Shown here: positions 17,714 through 27,078 of the stretch, in pieces
Numbering within the stretch: the stretch's first letter is position 1
Layout: each line of letters begins with the position of its first letter
Assembly (NCBI GenBank): GCA_035420085.1
Contig: DAOLUH010000028.1
Span: 1-64,000, forward strand
Origin: DSWT01 sp035420085
GTDB taxonomy: Bacteria > Chloroflexota > Anaerolineae > B4-G1 > SLSP01
Length of the DNA: 64,000 bases
Direction of reading: 5' to 3'
Translations under genes and position numbers: made by a program
Notes under the pieces: generated by a model
Told to the model about the DNA's origin: nothing
Databases searched by the model: none
Seen by the model: only the letters and a program-made list of their open reading frames with translations

Positions 17714-19348
17714 ATGAGTCGAGTCGTTGTTATTGGAATAGATGGCGCTGATTTGCAGCTTATAGAGCCATGGGCCAGTGCAGGTCAGTTGCCTACTTTA
17801 GCCCGCCTTATGCAGCAAGGAGCGGTAGGCCCCTTGCGCTCCACAGTACGTCCTGAAAGTTCAGTGGCGTGGACTACTTTCTCTACTGGCATGAATCCTG
17901 GCAACCATGGAATCTTTGGCTTTGTGGGACTGCAAACGGGAACCTATCAATACAGAATGAACAACGCACATCACATCCATCGGCAGCGTTTCTGGCAGAT
18001 TGCAGGCGCTGCCGGCAAACGTGTGATCGTGTTGAATGTGCCGATGACATATCCGCCGCAGCCTGTTCATGGAGCATTAGTTGCCGGTATGCTCACACCG
18101 AACCTCGAAAGTGATTTTACATATCCGCCAGAATTAAAAGATGAACTGCAGGCTGCCATTAGTGGCTATGTGATTGATGTAGACAAAACCGGTGTGGATG
18201 ATCGCGAGTATATACAGCAGTTGATCGCGAGTGTTCAACGACGTGGACAGGCAATACAATATCTGGCTCGTACACGCGACTGGGATTTGCTGGTTGCAGT
18301 GTTCACTGAAACGGATCGTTTACAGCATTTCTTTTGGGCAGACATGGACACCGATCATCCATTGCACCAACATACAGACTCTCAAGCTATTCTGCAAGTC
18401 TATCGCGAGATAGACCTGGCGCTTGAGCAGCTTCTTACGATATTAGGGAACGATGTTCAGATCGTACTTGTTTCAGACCATGGATTCAACGGATGCGCCC
18501 GACGCTTTTATGTCAACACCTGGTTGCAAAAGGCGGGTATATTACAACTAACGCCCACTATTCCGCTAACCGGTAGACTGGAATCCTGGTTACGACGTCT
18601 GCGTCGCCTCCCCTGGCTACGCGCTATCAAGCGGCGCGTTCCGGGACTGCGCAGCCAAGCGCTGGCACGTACCTTGCAGCAGCAGACACTACTGCACTTA
18701 ATTGACTGGGGGAGAACGCAAGCATTTTTTAGTGACGAAGGTGCGATACGGATCAATTTACAAGGGCGTGAACCAAGAGGTATAGTTTCACCTGGTTCAG
18801 CTTATGAAGCCTTGCGCTCGTCGTTGATCACACAACTACTTGCTCTTCGAGACCCACTCACCGGACAGCCTGTAGTTGCGGCCGCTTACCGACGCGAAGA
18901 ATTATACAGCGGACCTCATGTCGCAGATGCTCCTGACCTGATTATTGAGCCACAGCGGAATAATGTCAAAGCGGAGCATAACTTCATTTTGGTCTCGCAT
19001 ACCACTACGCTGTCTACCCCAACCATTTTTGATTGGTCAACACCGTACACAGCCAATCATACTTTAGATGGGATTCTGATTGCTTATGCGCAGGATAGGA
19101 TAGCTCCTCTGCGATATTCAGGAGCGCGCATTGAGGACATTGCACCGACGGTATTGGCTATGTTGGGAGTACCCCTCCCTGGCGCATTGGATGGTCGAGT
19201 ATTAGCGGGCATGTTCTTACCAGGCGTATTGCAGGTTCGATATACTGATATTGCTGTTGATGCGGAAGTGTCTGATAGCCAGGTGTTCACGGCTAGTGAA
19301 GAGGAGACAATTCGCACCCGTTTACAAGACCTGGGATATTTAGGGTGA
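17714..19348 (+). CDS. Alkaline phosphatase superfamily / type I phosphodiesterase-like enzyme, copy 2
   Basis: The protein has 544 residues and starts 1 nt after the first copy's stop. Equivalent motifs are VVIGIDGADLQ, ESSVAWTTFSTGMNPGNHG (Ser at the nucleophile position), FTETDRLQHFFW, LVSDHGFNG and ANHTLDGILIAY. Divergence from copy 1 is clear outside these motifs, so the duplication is not recent and the copies probably have different substrates. It is followed after 4 nt by the flippase gene. Localisation is uncertain because no signal peptide is visible. Confidence 0.8.
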   Translation: MSRVVVIGIDGADLQLIEPWASAGQLPTLARLMQQGAVGPLRSTVRPESSVAWTTFSTGMNPGNHGIFGFVGLQTGTYQYRMNNAHHIHRQRFWQIAGAAGKRVIVLNVPMTYPPQPVHGALVAGMLTPNLESDFTYPPELKDELQAAISGYVIDVDKTGVDDREYIQQLIASVQRRGQAIQYLARTRDWDLLVAVFTETDRLQHFFWADMDTDHPLHQHTDSQAILQVYREIDLALEQLLTILGNDVQIVLVSDHGFNGCARRFYVNTWLQKAGILQLTPTIPLTGRLESWLRRLRRLPWLRAIKRRVPGLRSQALARTLQQQTLLHLIDWGRTQAFFSDEGAIRINLQGREPRGIVSPGSAYEALRSSLITQLLALRDPLTGQPVVAAAYRREELYSGPHVADAPDLIIEPQRNNVKAEHNFILVSHTTTLSTPTIFDWSTPYTANHTLDGILIAYAQDRIAPLRYSGARIEDIAPTVLAMLGVPLPGALDGRVLAGMFLPGVLQVRYTDIAVDAEVSDSQVFTASEEETIRTRLQDLGYLG

Positions 19349-19352
19349 TTGG

Positions 19353-20813
19353 GTGAACACTGCATTTCGCCTGTTCAAAAATTCTTTTGCCCTCTCTGTA
19401 GCTGTGGGCGTTGAGAGGATCGTATCTTTTGTTCTGCCGCTTTACATTGCGCGCAGTATCGGTGTATCTGGTTTGGGTTTTTATGCGACGATTAACTCAC
19501 TCTGGTTGATCTTTGAATCATTGGCTTACCTCGGTCTGGACCAAGTCCTTATGCGTGATGTCGCGCGTGAGCCGAAACAAGCACCGATGTTGCTGATGAA
19601 CGCCGGCGTTGTTGGCCTTTTTTCCTCCCTGGTTTTTGGAGTGGCTATGGTCGGTGTTGCATATTTGTTGAATTATCCTGCGGTAGTCATCCAGAGCATC
19701 TACATTGTGGCGGGATTCGTGTTAGTCTTCGATACCTTGTCAACTATTGCTGAGTCTATCGTCAAAGGTTTAGAACGGATGGAGTTTGTGCTGTTCGTGC
19801 GCTTCCCCGCTAATCTACTCCGCGTTGTACTTTCCGTCTTTGCCTTATCGCGGGGTGCTGGGCTGGCCTCTGTTTTCTGGGTTTCAGGATTTTTCCAAAT
19901 CGCCTTGCTATTGGGATTTTCCTGGCTGATTTTATCCTGGCACAATGAAGCTGGCTCTCTCCGCGCGCATGTGCGTTTTTCTTGGCCCCTATGTCGCCGA
20001 TTAACACGAACTACCCTGGTTTTCCTGGGAATCAGTTTGTTTGCCGCCGTTTTTGGTAATGTTAATGTTATTTTGCTTTCTAAACTACAGAATGAGCGCG
20101 CTGTTGGCATATATGATGCCGCTTCCAAGATCGTGCAGATGGGGAAAATGCTATCTCCGGCGTTGATGCTTGCGTTGTATCCCACCCTAGCGCGCGCTTT
20201 TGCCAACTCTGAGACCCAGCTAGGCAGGTTGGTGGTCCAATTTCTTAAGTTGTTACTGATCCTCCTGTTACCGGTCGTGTTGTTCGTATGGGTGTTCGCT
20301 AAAGACATCATTCTTTTATTCTACAAAGACAGTTTTGCGGAAGCGGTGATTCTGCTGCGGGTTCTTATTTGGATACTGCCTCCTTTCTTTGCGAATAATC
20401 TTCTCTTTAGGGCGATGTTGGCGAGTAACAACGAAAAGATTACTTTGCGAATCGCGGGGACAAATGCAGTAATCAATCTGATATTGGATATCATCCTCAT
20501 CCCCACATTGGGGGCGCTGGGGACATCCATCGCCGCGGTCATAACGACCGTGGTGGCGTTTATCCAAAATTACTATTACTTGAACCGCAGGGTATGTCCC
20601 TTAAATCTGAGTCGGGTCATTATCTTGCCTATGTGTAGTGTGGGACTTGCTTTTGGTGTGTATATGGCTCTATCGCGTATCAACGTGTTCATTGCTCTGG
20701 CGGGGGCATTTGTAGTGTATGCCGGATTTTTAGTTTTATCCCGGACTTTAAGCTATACTGAATGGCGTTATGCTGTGCAGATTTGGCAGAGGATCAGTTC
20801 GCATAACCTATGA
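19353..20813 (+). CDS. Polysaccharide flippase, MOP/Wzx-like
   Basis: The protein has 486 residues and starts at GTG 19353. It has about 12-14 hydrophobic helices in the polysaccharide biosynthesis (PST/Wzx) arrangement. The N-terminus (KNSFALSVAVGVERIVSFVLPLYIARSIGVSGLGFYATI) is typical of the family. It would flip undecaprenyl-linked oligosaccharide repeat units to the outer face. The stop overlaps the next glycosyltransferase start (ATGA at 20810). No Wzy polymerase is obvious; the DUF2142 protein is a candidate for a neighbouring membrane step. Confidence 0.88.
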   Translation: MNTAFRLFKNSFALSVAVGVERIVSFVLPLYIARSIGVSGLGFYATINSLWLIFESLAYLGLDQVLMRDVAREPKQAPMLLMNAGVVGLFSSLVFGVAMVGVAYLLNYPAVVIQSIYIVAGFVLVFDTLSTIAESIVKGLERMEFVLFVRFPANLLRVVLSVFALSRGAGLASVFWVSGFFQIALLLGFSWLILSWHNEAGSLRAHVRFSWPLCRRLTRTTLVFLGISLFAAVFGNVNVILLSKLQNERAVGIYDAASKIVQMGKMLSPALMLALYPTLARAFANSETQLGRLVVQFLKLLLILLLPVVLFVWVFAKDIILLFYKDSFAEAVILLRVLIWILPPFFANNLLFRAMLASNNEKITLRIAGTNAVINLILDIILIPTLGALGTSIAAVITTVVAFIQNYYYLNRRVCPLNLSRVIILPMCSVGLAFGVYMALSRINVFIALAGAFVVYAGFLVLSRTLSYTEWRYAVQIWQRISSHNL

Positions 20814-22009
20814 AGATCCTGTTTGTTTGTCATCACTTTCCTTATGCGGCGGCGCCGCATAGTGGTGGTTTGGATATCTACCACTACGTAGAGTCATTGA
20901 GTACGCACCATGAGGTGTCTTTGATCTCGTTTGTCACACCTGAGGAAGCGCAACATATTGGATCATTGCAACCTCTTTGCCGGCACCTGAAGACCATTCC
21001 CATAGATCGTTCGTGGAAAGCGCGATTGGGACGTGGTTTATTGCGATTGATCTACCCGATGCAGATCGGATTCACATTATCTGCGGCATATCGCCGAGAG
21101 CTACGTCAATTGGCCGCGCTTGAGACATTTGCTGTTGTGCATTGTGTCGCTCCATGGATGGCGCAATACCAACACATTATCCCTGATGCAGCTTGGATTT
21201 TGGATGAGGTGGATATTTACTCGCAGGTGGCTTGGCAAGTGTATCAACGTGCGCAAGGTCTGAAGCGACTCTACGCTGGTTTTGAGTGGTGGAAGTTATT
21301 CCATTACGAGCTGCGCACCTGTCGGAAGATGGAAGCTGTGGTTGCGCGCTCCTCCCATGATCAGGTCTGGTTACAGGCGCACCTGCCTGATGTACAGGTA
21401 GAGATCTTGCCACCGTGGTTTGAGGGTCTGGACACATTGCTACAGATTTCTGCTCAACGTCCGACAGGCAATGCTCTTTTGTTTATGGGGGCAATGAACC
21501 GCCCAAATAATGTAGAAGCAGTCCTGGGATTTGTTCGTGATGTTTTACCGTTGGTTCAAGCAAAGGTCCCTGATGTGTGTTTATGGATTGTGGGGGGGAA
21601 TCCGCCTCCACAGATCGTGCAATTGGCCGCCCCTCACATAAAAGTAACTGGTTATGTGGAAGATCTTACTGAATTTTATCAGCAGGCGGCTGTTGTGATA
21701 GCGCCTCTGTATCAAGCCGGTGGTATCATCGTCAAAGTGCTGAACGGTATGGCAGCTGCACGTCCTGTTGTGGCAACTTCGGTAGCCAACAAGGGCATCG
21801 GCGCGGAGCCAGGCGCGCTTTTGGCTGTCGTCGACCAGGCTGAGGATTTTGCGGCTGCGATCGTGAAACTGCTGTGTGATACGGACTATTGGAACCATAT
21901 TGCGCAGCGTGGCCGCCAATTTATCCAAATGAATTACGCATGGCCGCAGATTATTCACAATCTGGAGTCCTTATACGCCACAGCTTTCGCGCGCAAAAGG
22001 AGGGGGTGA
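20810..22009 (+). CDS. Glycosyltransferase family 4, GT-B fold
   Basis: The protein has 399 residues. The N-terminal Rossmann domain begins MKILFVCHHFPYAAAPHSGG with the glycine-rich acceptor loop. The C-terminal domain has FMGAMNRPNNVEAV near 225, a WIVGGNPPP strand near 265, and LYQAGGIIVKVLNGMAAARPVVAT near 305-330. That last stretch replaces the canonical E-x7-E with a divergent form often seen in such polysaccharide-cluster enzymes. It transfers a sugar from a nucleotide donor to the growing lipid-linked glycan. The start overlaps the flippase stop. Confidence 0.88.
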   Translation: MKILFVCHHFPYAAAPHSGGLDIYHYVESLSTHHEVSLISFVTPEEAQHIGSLQPLCRHLKTIPIDRSWKARLGRGLLRLIYPMQIGFTLSAAYRRELRQLAALETFAVVHCVAPWMAQYQHIIPDAAWILDEVDIYSQVAWQVYQRAQGLKRLYAGFEWWKLFHYELRTCRKMEAVVARSSHDQVWLQAHLPDVQVEILPPWFEGLDTLLQISAQRPTGNALLFMGAMNRPNNVEAVLGFVRDVLPLVQAKVPDVCLWIVGGNPPPQIVQLAAPHIKVTGYVEDLTEFYQQAAVVIAPLYQAGGIIVKVLNGMAAARPVVATSVANKGIGAEPGALLAVVDQAEDFAAAIVKLLCDTDYWNHIAQRGRQFIQMNYAWPQIIHNLESLYATAFARKRRG

Positions 22010-22010
22010 T

Positions 22011-23174
22011 TTGTCTCACTACCCTGTTTTGTATTTTCATTCTTCAGCCGACCTTTATGGCTCTGATCAGTGCTTACTACGTTTACTGCAATATCTGGAT
22101 CCCGAGCAATTCACACCTATAGTGCTACTTCCGGAAAAAGGTCTGTTGTTGGATCATCTGCAGGCTCTGGGCGTTGAAACGATTGTGCGCCCGTTGCGTA
22201 TTCTTCACCGCACGTATAATCCGAGTTATTGGCTGCGTTTTGTTTTTGGTGCCTTACCTTCGCTGGCGTATTGTTCGCGTCTGGTGCGTCAACGTGGTGT
22301 TGCCTTGATCCACAGCAATACCAGTCATGTTCTGGATGGGGGATTGGTTGCACGCGCGATGGGTATCCCTCATGTGTGGCATGTGCGGGAGATCCATTCG
22401 ACGCAGCCTTGGATTATTCGTACTTTTCTGCCCCGTTTTATTGTGCGTCATTCTGCGGCTTGTATTGCCATTTCCCAGGCTACACGTGATGCCTTCTTCG
22501 AGCAGGCCAGTGACCTATCAAAAATCACTACCATCTATGACGGAATAGAATTTCAGCGTTTTGCATCTGCTGTAACACCATCCGCTACATATACTGAATT
22601 CGCGCTTAATCCTGCCGCTCCACTTGTTGGCATGGTAGGGCGGATTGCGCGGTGGAAAGGACATCACATTTTCATCAAAGCGGCTGCGCAAGTACATACC
22701 ATTAACCCCTCGGTGCGGTTCATGATCGTCGGAGACGCCGTAACACAAGATGATATTGTTTTTCGTGAAGAGCTAAAATCTCTAGTACAACAATTACATC
22801 TTCAGGAACATGTCATTTTTACTGGCGTTCGTCATGATGTACCGGTCCTCTTGCGTGCGTTCACCGTTTTTGTTTTGCCTTCGGTACAACCTGAACCGCT
22901 GGGAAACGTTGTGTTGGAAGCAATGGCTGCTGCCTGTCCAGTCATCGCTACTGCGCAAGGGGGACCACTTGAGACTGTGCTTCCTGGGGAAACCGGCTTG
23001 TTGATTCCACCAGCGGATGTTGCTGGTTTAGCTGAAGCCATGTTGTCATTATTGAACTTCCCTGAGCTGGCGCGGGATATGGGACTCGCCGGTCAGGCGC
23101 GTTGCAAACAGTATTATACAATTGAACATTATGTAGAAAGTGTAACGACACTTTATCGGAGTTTGTTAGAGTGA
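22011..23174 (+). CDS. Glycosyltransferase family 4, GT-B fold
   Basis: The protein has 387 residues with a TTG start at 22011 placed 1 nt after the previous stop and preceded by AGGAGGGGG. N-terminal YFHSSADLYGSDQCLLRLL has the donor/acceptor loop. The Glycos_transf_1 domain includes VGRIARWKGHHIFIKAA near 205, FTGVRHDVPVLLRAFTVFVLPSVQPEPLGNVVLEAMA near 265-300 with the E-x7-E motif, and GGPLETVLPGETGLL near 315. It adds one sugar during repeat-unit assembly. The stop overlaps the GTG start of the methyltransferase. Confidence 0.9.
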   Translation: MSHYPVLYFHSSADLYGSDQCLLRLLQYLDPEQFTPIVLLPEKGLLLDHLQALGVETIVRPLRILHRTYNPSYWLRFVFGALPSLAYCSRLVRQRGVALIHSNTSHVLDGGLVARAMGIPHVWHVREIHSTQPWIIRTFLPRFIVRHSAACIAISQATRDAFFEQASDLSKITTIYDGIEFQRFASAVTPSATYTEFALNPAAPLVGMVGRIARWKGHHIFIKAAAQVHTINPSVRFMIVGDAVTQDDIVFREELKSLVQQLHLQEHVIFTGVRHDVPVLLRAFTVFVLPSVQPEPLGNVVLEAMAAACPVIATAQGGPLETVLPGETGLLIPPADVAGLAEAMLSLLNFPELARDMGLAGQARCKQYYTIEHYVESVTTLYRSLLE

Positions 23175-24286
23175 CTCAAATTAACTTACAGCAGCCGGCG
23201 CAGCGAGACTTGCCTTTCCATTTCGTTTGCCCTCATTGCCAGGTTGAGTTGGAGGTGACTGAATGGGAGGCAACGTGCCCACTTTGTGCGCGTCAATGGC
23301 CGCGTCGGGAGGGTATTCTTGCTTTTGTCAGTGAGGCGGAAGAGTATGCTTTCTTGAGTCGCTTGAAGGAAGTAGAAATGCCGGGTATCGAGGATGAATT
23401 AGCTAACGCGGCGGCGACACAAGGATGGCGTGCGGCACTGACTTCCTATTATCGTCAGGCTACGACGCCAGAGCAGCGTGCTTTTGTGTCACATTATACA
23501 CTTGAGGAAAAGCGCGCTGTGTGGAAATTGTTGCTGCCGCCGGGCAAAGAGGCCATTGCCCTGGATTATGGGTGCGGTTTTGGTATCTATAGCCTCAATT
23601 TAGCGCGCACCTATCGTCATGTTTGTGCCGTAGACCTCACGTTTGCCAGGCTCAACTTTCTGAAACAGCGCATTATGCAGGATGGAATTGCGAATGTTAC
23701 CCCCATCTGGGCGGGCGATCGGTTACCTTTGCCATTTTCCGAAGCGTGTTTTGACCTGGTTATGATGAATGGCGTCTTGGAGTGGGTCGCTGTGAATGGG
23801 AATACACCACCTGAACAAATTCAACAGGCTTATTTATCTGAAATGTATCGCATCTTGCGGCCTGGCGGGCATCTTTACATCGGCATAGAAAACCGATATG
23901 GTTACGGGTATTTCTTTGGCAAGCGGGACGAACATTCTTACCTGAGATTTTCAACTCTGCTTCCCCGGCGTGTGGCTAACGCCTACTCGCAGTTGGTGCG
24001 TGGCAAACCTTATCGCGAATACACCTATTCAGCCAAACAGTTAGTGTCGTTATTACATTACAGTGGCTTTGCACAGATACAGGTCTATGCGCCGATTCCT
24101 GGATACAATGCGCCACGTTTTATAGTGAATCCACAAGACCGGCAAGTGCTTCGATCTACATTTGCTGATCTTATGAAACCGCGTAACACCAAGGAACGTT
24201 TAATGAAAGCTATTGCGCCAGTGGCCATCAAGATAGGGCTTTTGCAGAAAACGTTACCCGCTTTTATGATTTTGGCTGAAAAATAA
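23171..24286 (+). CDS. SAM-dependent methyltransferase with N-terminal zinc ribbon
   Basis: The protein has 371 residues with a GTG start in a GTGA overlap. Residues 17-55 form a Trm112-like zinc ribbon (CPHC ... CPLC). The class I methyltransferase core has LDYGCGFGIYSL near 130 (SAM-binding motif I), AVDLTF near 150 and LPFSEACFDLVMMNGVLEWV near 185, with MYRILRPGGHLYIGIENRYGYGYF near 230. It probably methylates a sugar of the polymer. Together with the adjacent APH-like kinase it recalls the methyl/phosphate chain-terminating activities of WbdD-type enzymes; that link is inference. Confidence 0.85.
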   Translation: MTQINLQQPAQRDLPFHFVCPHCQVELEVTEWEATCPLCARQWPRREGILAFVSEAEEYAFLSRLKEVEMPGIEDELANAAATQGWRAALTSYYRQATTPEQRAFVSHYTLEEKRAVWKLLLPPGKEAIALDYGCGFGIYSLNLARTYRHVCAVDLTFARLNFLKQRIMQDGIANVTPIWAGDRLPLPFSEACFDLVMMNGVLEWVAVNGNTPPEQIQQAYLSEMYRILRPGGHLYIGIENRYGYGYFFGKRDEHSYLRFSTLLPRRVANAYSQLVRGKPYREYTYSAKQLVSLLHYSGFAQIQVYAPIPGYNAPRFIVNPQDRQVLRSTFADLMKPRNTKERLMKAIAPVAIKIGLLQKTLPAFMILAEK

Positions 24287-24291
24287 TTGCT

Positions 24292-25269
24292 ATGACCTTG
24301 AGTATTGTAGAAAGCCTAAAACCAGACCTCGACCGACTTTATCCCGAAACAGACCGTGCTGCATGGCGTTTTGTGTGCACCACAGCCGCCGGTGACAACC
24401 GCAATGATGCCAAAGTGACGGTTTTTGTCTATAATACGGCGCGACACCCTATGCTCGTGCTCAAAACCTCACTGACGGGTGACGATACATGGGTAAAGAA
24501 TCAGTATCTTACTTTACAGTTCTTGGAACACCTGAAATTATGGGATATTCTTTATCCACGTCCGATCGCGCTCATTGAGCATGACCAACACCGTTTCTAC
24601 GTGGAATCCTATGTGGATGCCAGACCGGTTGCCTATCGCGGCAAGAGTTTGCAATCCATAATGAGGTGGGCCATTGAGTGGCTGACCACTGTGCATTGTG
24701 CGACCAGCGCCTCGGATGCGTCGGCGTCGCATAATCTGTCGTCTTTGTTGACAGCGTGGGTGTCCATCATCCAGGACGCATCTTGCCTGACCTCTAAGGA
24801 AGTTTCGGCTGCGCGCGTTATTGCCGAGGCGGCTCGGGAGGTTACTTCGGCTTTCCCTACCGTATTAATGCATGGTGATTTTCATCCTAATCAATTCTTA
24901 CACATGTATAGAGCGCAGACTGTAGGTATCGTTGATTGGGAACACGCGATTCTCAAAGGCTGGCCGGTGCTCGATCTCATCGAATTGCTTTCAACGACGG
25001 CTTATCTTGCCGGACAATATCCCTCGTCTCCTCAGGCCTGTCAGACTTTGTTTATGCAACCCAATCCTCATCCTATGATCGCTAGATTTTTAGATAATTA
25101 TTGGTCGCGTCTGGTGCTTCCGCCTGACACAGTGAAGCTACTTCTGGGGGTTTATGGATTATATTCCCTCGCTCAAGTCATAGCTTTGCGTGGTGATATT
25201 CTGCCACTTCCTGCGATCACAGAGCGTTCCCATCTACTTTTGGCGGCGCGGAGTCTATTACAGCTATGA
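24292..25269 (+). CDS. Aminoglycoside-phosphotransferase-like (APH) small-molecule kinase
   Basis: The protein has 325 residues. The catalytic loop is VLMHGDFHPNQFLH near 193-206 (Asp base, Asn metal ligand), followed by the metal-binding VDWEHA near 220, both diagnostic of the APH/choline-kinase fold. The nucleotide-binding Lys is probably in MLVLKTSLTG near 60. In a polysaccharide locus it is more likely to phosphorylate a sugar or glycan end than an antibiotic. It starts 5 nt after the methyltransferase and its stop overlaps the next glycosyltransferase start. Confidence 0.82.
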   Translation: MTLSIVESLKPDLDRLYPETDRAAWRFVCTTAAGDNRNDAKVTVFVYNTARHPMLVLKTSLTGDDTWVKNQYLTLQFLEHLKLWDILYPRPIALIEHDQHRFYVESYVDARPVAYRGKSLQSIMRWAIEWLTTVHCATSASDASASHNLSSLLTAWVSIIQDASCLTSKEVSAARVIAEAAREVTSAFPTVLMHGDFHPNQFLHMYRAQTVGIVDWEHAILKGWPVLDLIELLSTTAYLAGQYPSSPQACQTLFMQPNPHPMIARFLDNYWSRLVLPPDTVKLLLGVYGLYSLAQVIALRGDILPLPAITERSHLLLAARSLLQL

Positions 25270-26201
25270 CCGATCTGACTATTGCTATTGTTGGGCATCA
25301 GCGTTGTCACATGCTTGCTGAATGTCTGGACTCGATTGTGAAATACACGCATGGTATCATATACGAAGTGTGTGTTGTAGACAATGCTTCCACTGACGGC
25401 ACTTCCGATATGATACGCGAGCAATTCCCTCAAGTACGGCTTTTTGTCAATTCGACGCCTCGTACTTTTGCAGAAAACCATAATTTTCTCCTCGGTCAGG
25501 CTGTGGGGAAGTATGTCTTGCTCTTAAATGACGATACTTACCTGACACAAAACGCTTTCAAAATAATGCTAGAGTTCTTGGATATGCATCCTGAGTCGGG
25601 CGCTGTAGGTTGTCGTCAATACAATGCTCAAGGGCAATTCCGTCCATCGGCAGGAAATTTTCCCACGTTGTGGAATACGGTATTATGGGCATGTGGAGTA
25701 GACCGCCTATCCTGGGTGCGCGCACACTGGCGCACTCGCATTATTACTTGGGCCCCGTTTTATGATCAGACGCGGTTGGTTGATTGGATTTCCGGCGCGT
25801 GTTTGTTGGTCAGACGTTCTGTGGCTTTAGAGCTTGGGGGGCTTGACGAGACGTGGGGAATGAATAACGAAGATATAGACCTGTGTTATCGTATGTGGCG
25901 GGCTGGGCATAAAGTTTACCATATTGCGTCGGCAGTGATTGTCCATTATGGACAGGGCGGTGATGCGAGCAGCCGGATGCGTGCTAAGGTGACAGCGAAT
26001 GCCAGCCTTCTGGCCTACTTTCGAAAACATCACCCCACTTTGCTCCTATGGGTACGCTGCATATTATCGGTGGGCGCTGGTGTGCGGGTTGTGGCAGGAT
26101 GGTTGTTGCGTCAGGTTCCAGCCAAAGCTCAATTGGGCCAGGAACTATTCAACACATATCTGGCAGTCTGGAAAGTATTGCAGGGATATAGGCTTGATTG
26201 A
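25266..26201 (+). CDS. Glycosyltransferase family 2, rhamnosyltransferase-like
   Basis: The protein has 311 residues with a GT-A fold. Motifs are TIAIVGHQRCHMLAECLDSI at the N-terminus, VVDNASTDGT near 37, LLLNDDTYL near 85 with the metal-binding acidic motif, and DWISGACLLVRRSVALELGGLDE near 175, followed by NNEDIDLCYRMWRAGHKVYHI. The arrangement is that of dTDP-rhamnosyltransferase-like GT2 enzymes; the donor sugar is not provable. The ATG overlaps the kinase stop. A C-terminal hydrophobic segment may associate it with the membrane. Confidence 0.88.
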   Translation: MTDLTIAIVGHQRCHMLAECLDSIVKYTHGIIYEVCVVDNASTDGTSDMIREQFPQVRLFVNSTPRTFAENHNFLLGQAVGKYVLLLNDDTYLTQNAFKIMLEFLDMHPESGAVGCRQYNAQGQFRPSAGNFPTLWNTVLWACGVDRLSWVRAHWRTRIITWAPFYDQTRLVDWISGACLLVRRSVALELGGLDETWGMNNEDIDLCYRMWRAGHKVYHIASAVIVHYGQGGDASSRMRAKVTANASLLAYFRKHHPTLLLWVRCILSVGAGVRVVAGWLLRQVPAKAQLGQELFNTYLAVWKVLQGYRLD

Positions 26202-26254
26202 CCCAGGTATTTCACAGACGCAGCTTCGTGTTTGTGTTTTTTCCCTCTGGGTAG

Positions 26255-27049
26255 GTGGATTACAAGTTGGAGAAATTCGATCTATCAATCTGCATAGTTT
26301 CTCATGAAAGCCGTGTTGATTTGCCCACTTGCTTGGAATCTGTCTATGCGCAAGTGGGACAACTTGCCACAGAGGTCATTCTTGTGGATAATGCTTCTCT
26401 GGATGGCAGCGCAGCCTTTGTCGAGGCGCAGTTCCCGCAAGTGACTCTCGTCGTCAATACTGGACGTCAGGGATTCGCCGCCAACATCAACCGTGCTATA
26501 CGTCTCAGTCAGGGACGTTACCTGCTTTCTTTGAATCCGGATACCGTGCTCCTGCCAGGTGCTTTAGCAAATCTGGTAGCCTTTATGGAGGCTACGCCAG
26601 ATGCGGCTGTTGTTGGTTGCAAGACATTCTATCCTGACGGCAAGCTTCAGTATACATGTCGTGAATTTCCTAGTGTGGCGACTATTCTTTGGCGTTGGCT
26701 GGGCCTGGAAAAACTATACTCTCCCTCCTTCTACCGACGTTTTCTGATGCAGGACTGGCATCATAATGAAGTGCGTCAGGTTGATTGGGTCTTGGGAGCA
26801 TGTATGCTGCTCCAGCGTGAACCAGTCTTCGATGTGGGTTTGTTTGACGAGGGTTTCTACCTATATTATGAAGACATAGACATCTGTTACCGGCTTAAGC
26901 AACAAGGATTTACGATCTACTATTTACCAGATGCGCAGATTATCCATAAATATCATCGAAGTAGCGCGCGCGGTCTTAATCGGCTCACACTAGAGCACGC
27001 TAAAAGCATTGTACGCTATTTCCATAAACACGGAGTGCATTTCTTCTAG
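26255..27049 (+). CDS. Glycosyltransferase family 2, rhamnosyltransferase-like
   Basis: The protein has 264 residues. The chosen start is GTG 26255; TTG 26267 has a better-spaced GGTGGAT and is an alternative. Motifs are SICIVSHESRVDLPTCLESV, VDNASLDGSA, LLSLNPDTVLLPG (an NPD form of the acidic motif), DWVLGACMLLQREPVFDVGLFDE and YYEDIDICYRLKQQG. It is related to the preceding GT2 but shorter. Both probably add deoxyhexose or similar residues to the repeat unit. Confidence 0.88.
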   Translation: MDYKLEKFDLSICIVSHESRVDLPTCLESVYAQVGQLATEVILVDNASLDGSAAFVEAQFPQVTLVVNTGRQGFAANINRAIRLSQGRYLLSLNPDTVLLPGALANLVAFMEATPDAAVVGCKTFYPDGKLQYTCREFPSVATILWRWLGLEKLYSPSFYRRFLMQDWHHNEVRQVDWVLGACMLLQREPVFDVGLFDEGFYLYYEDIDICYRLKQQGFTIYYLPDAQIIHKYHRSSARGLNRLTLEHAKSIVRYFHKHGVHFF

Positions 27050-27078
27050 CAGATGGACAAAAGATAGGGATTGCAGCG

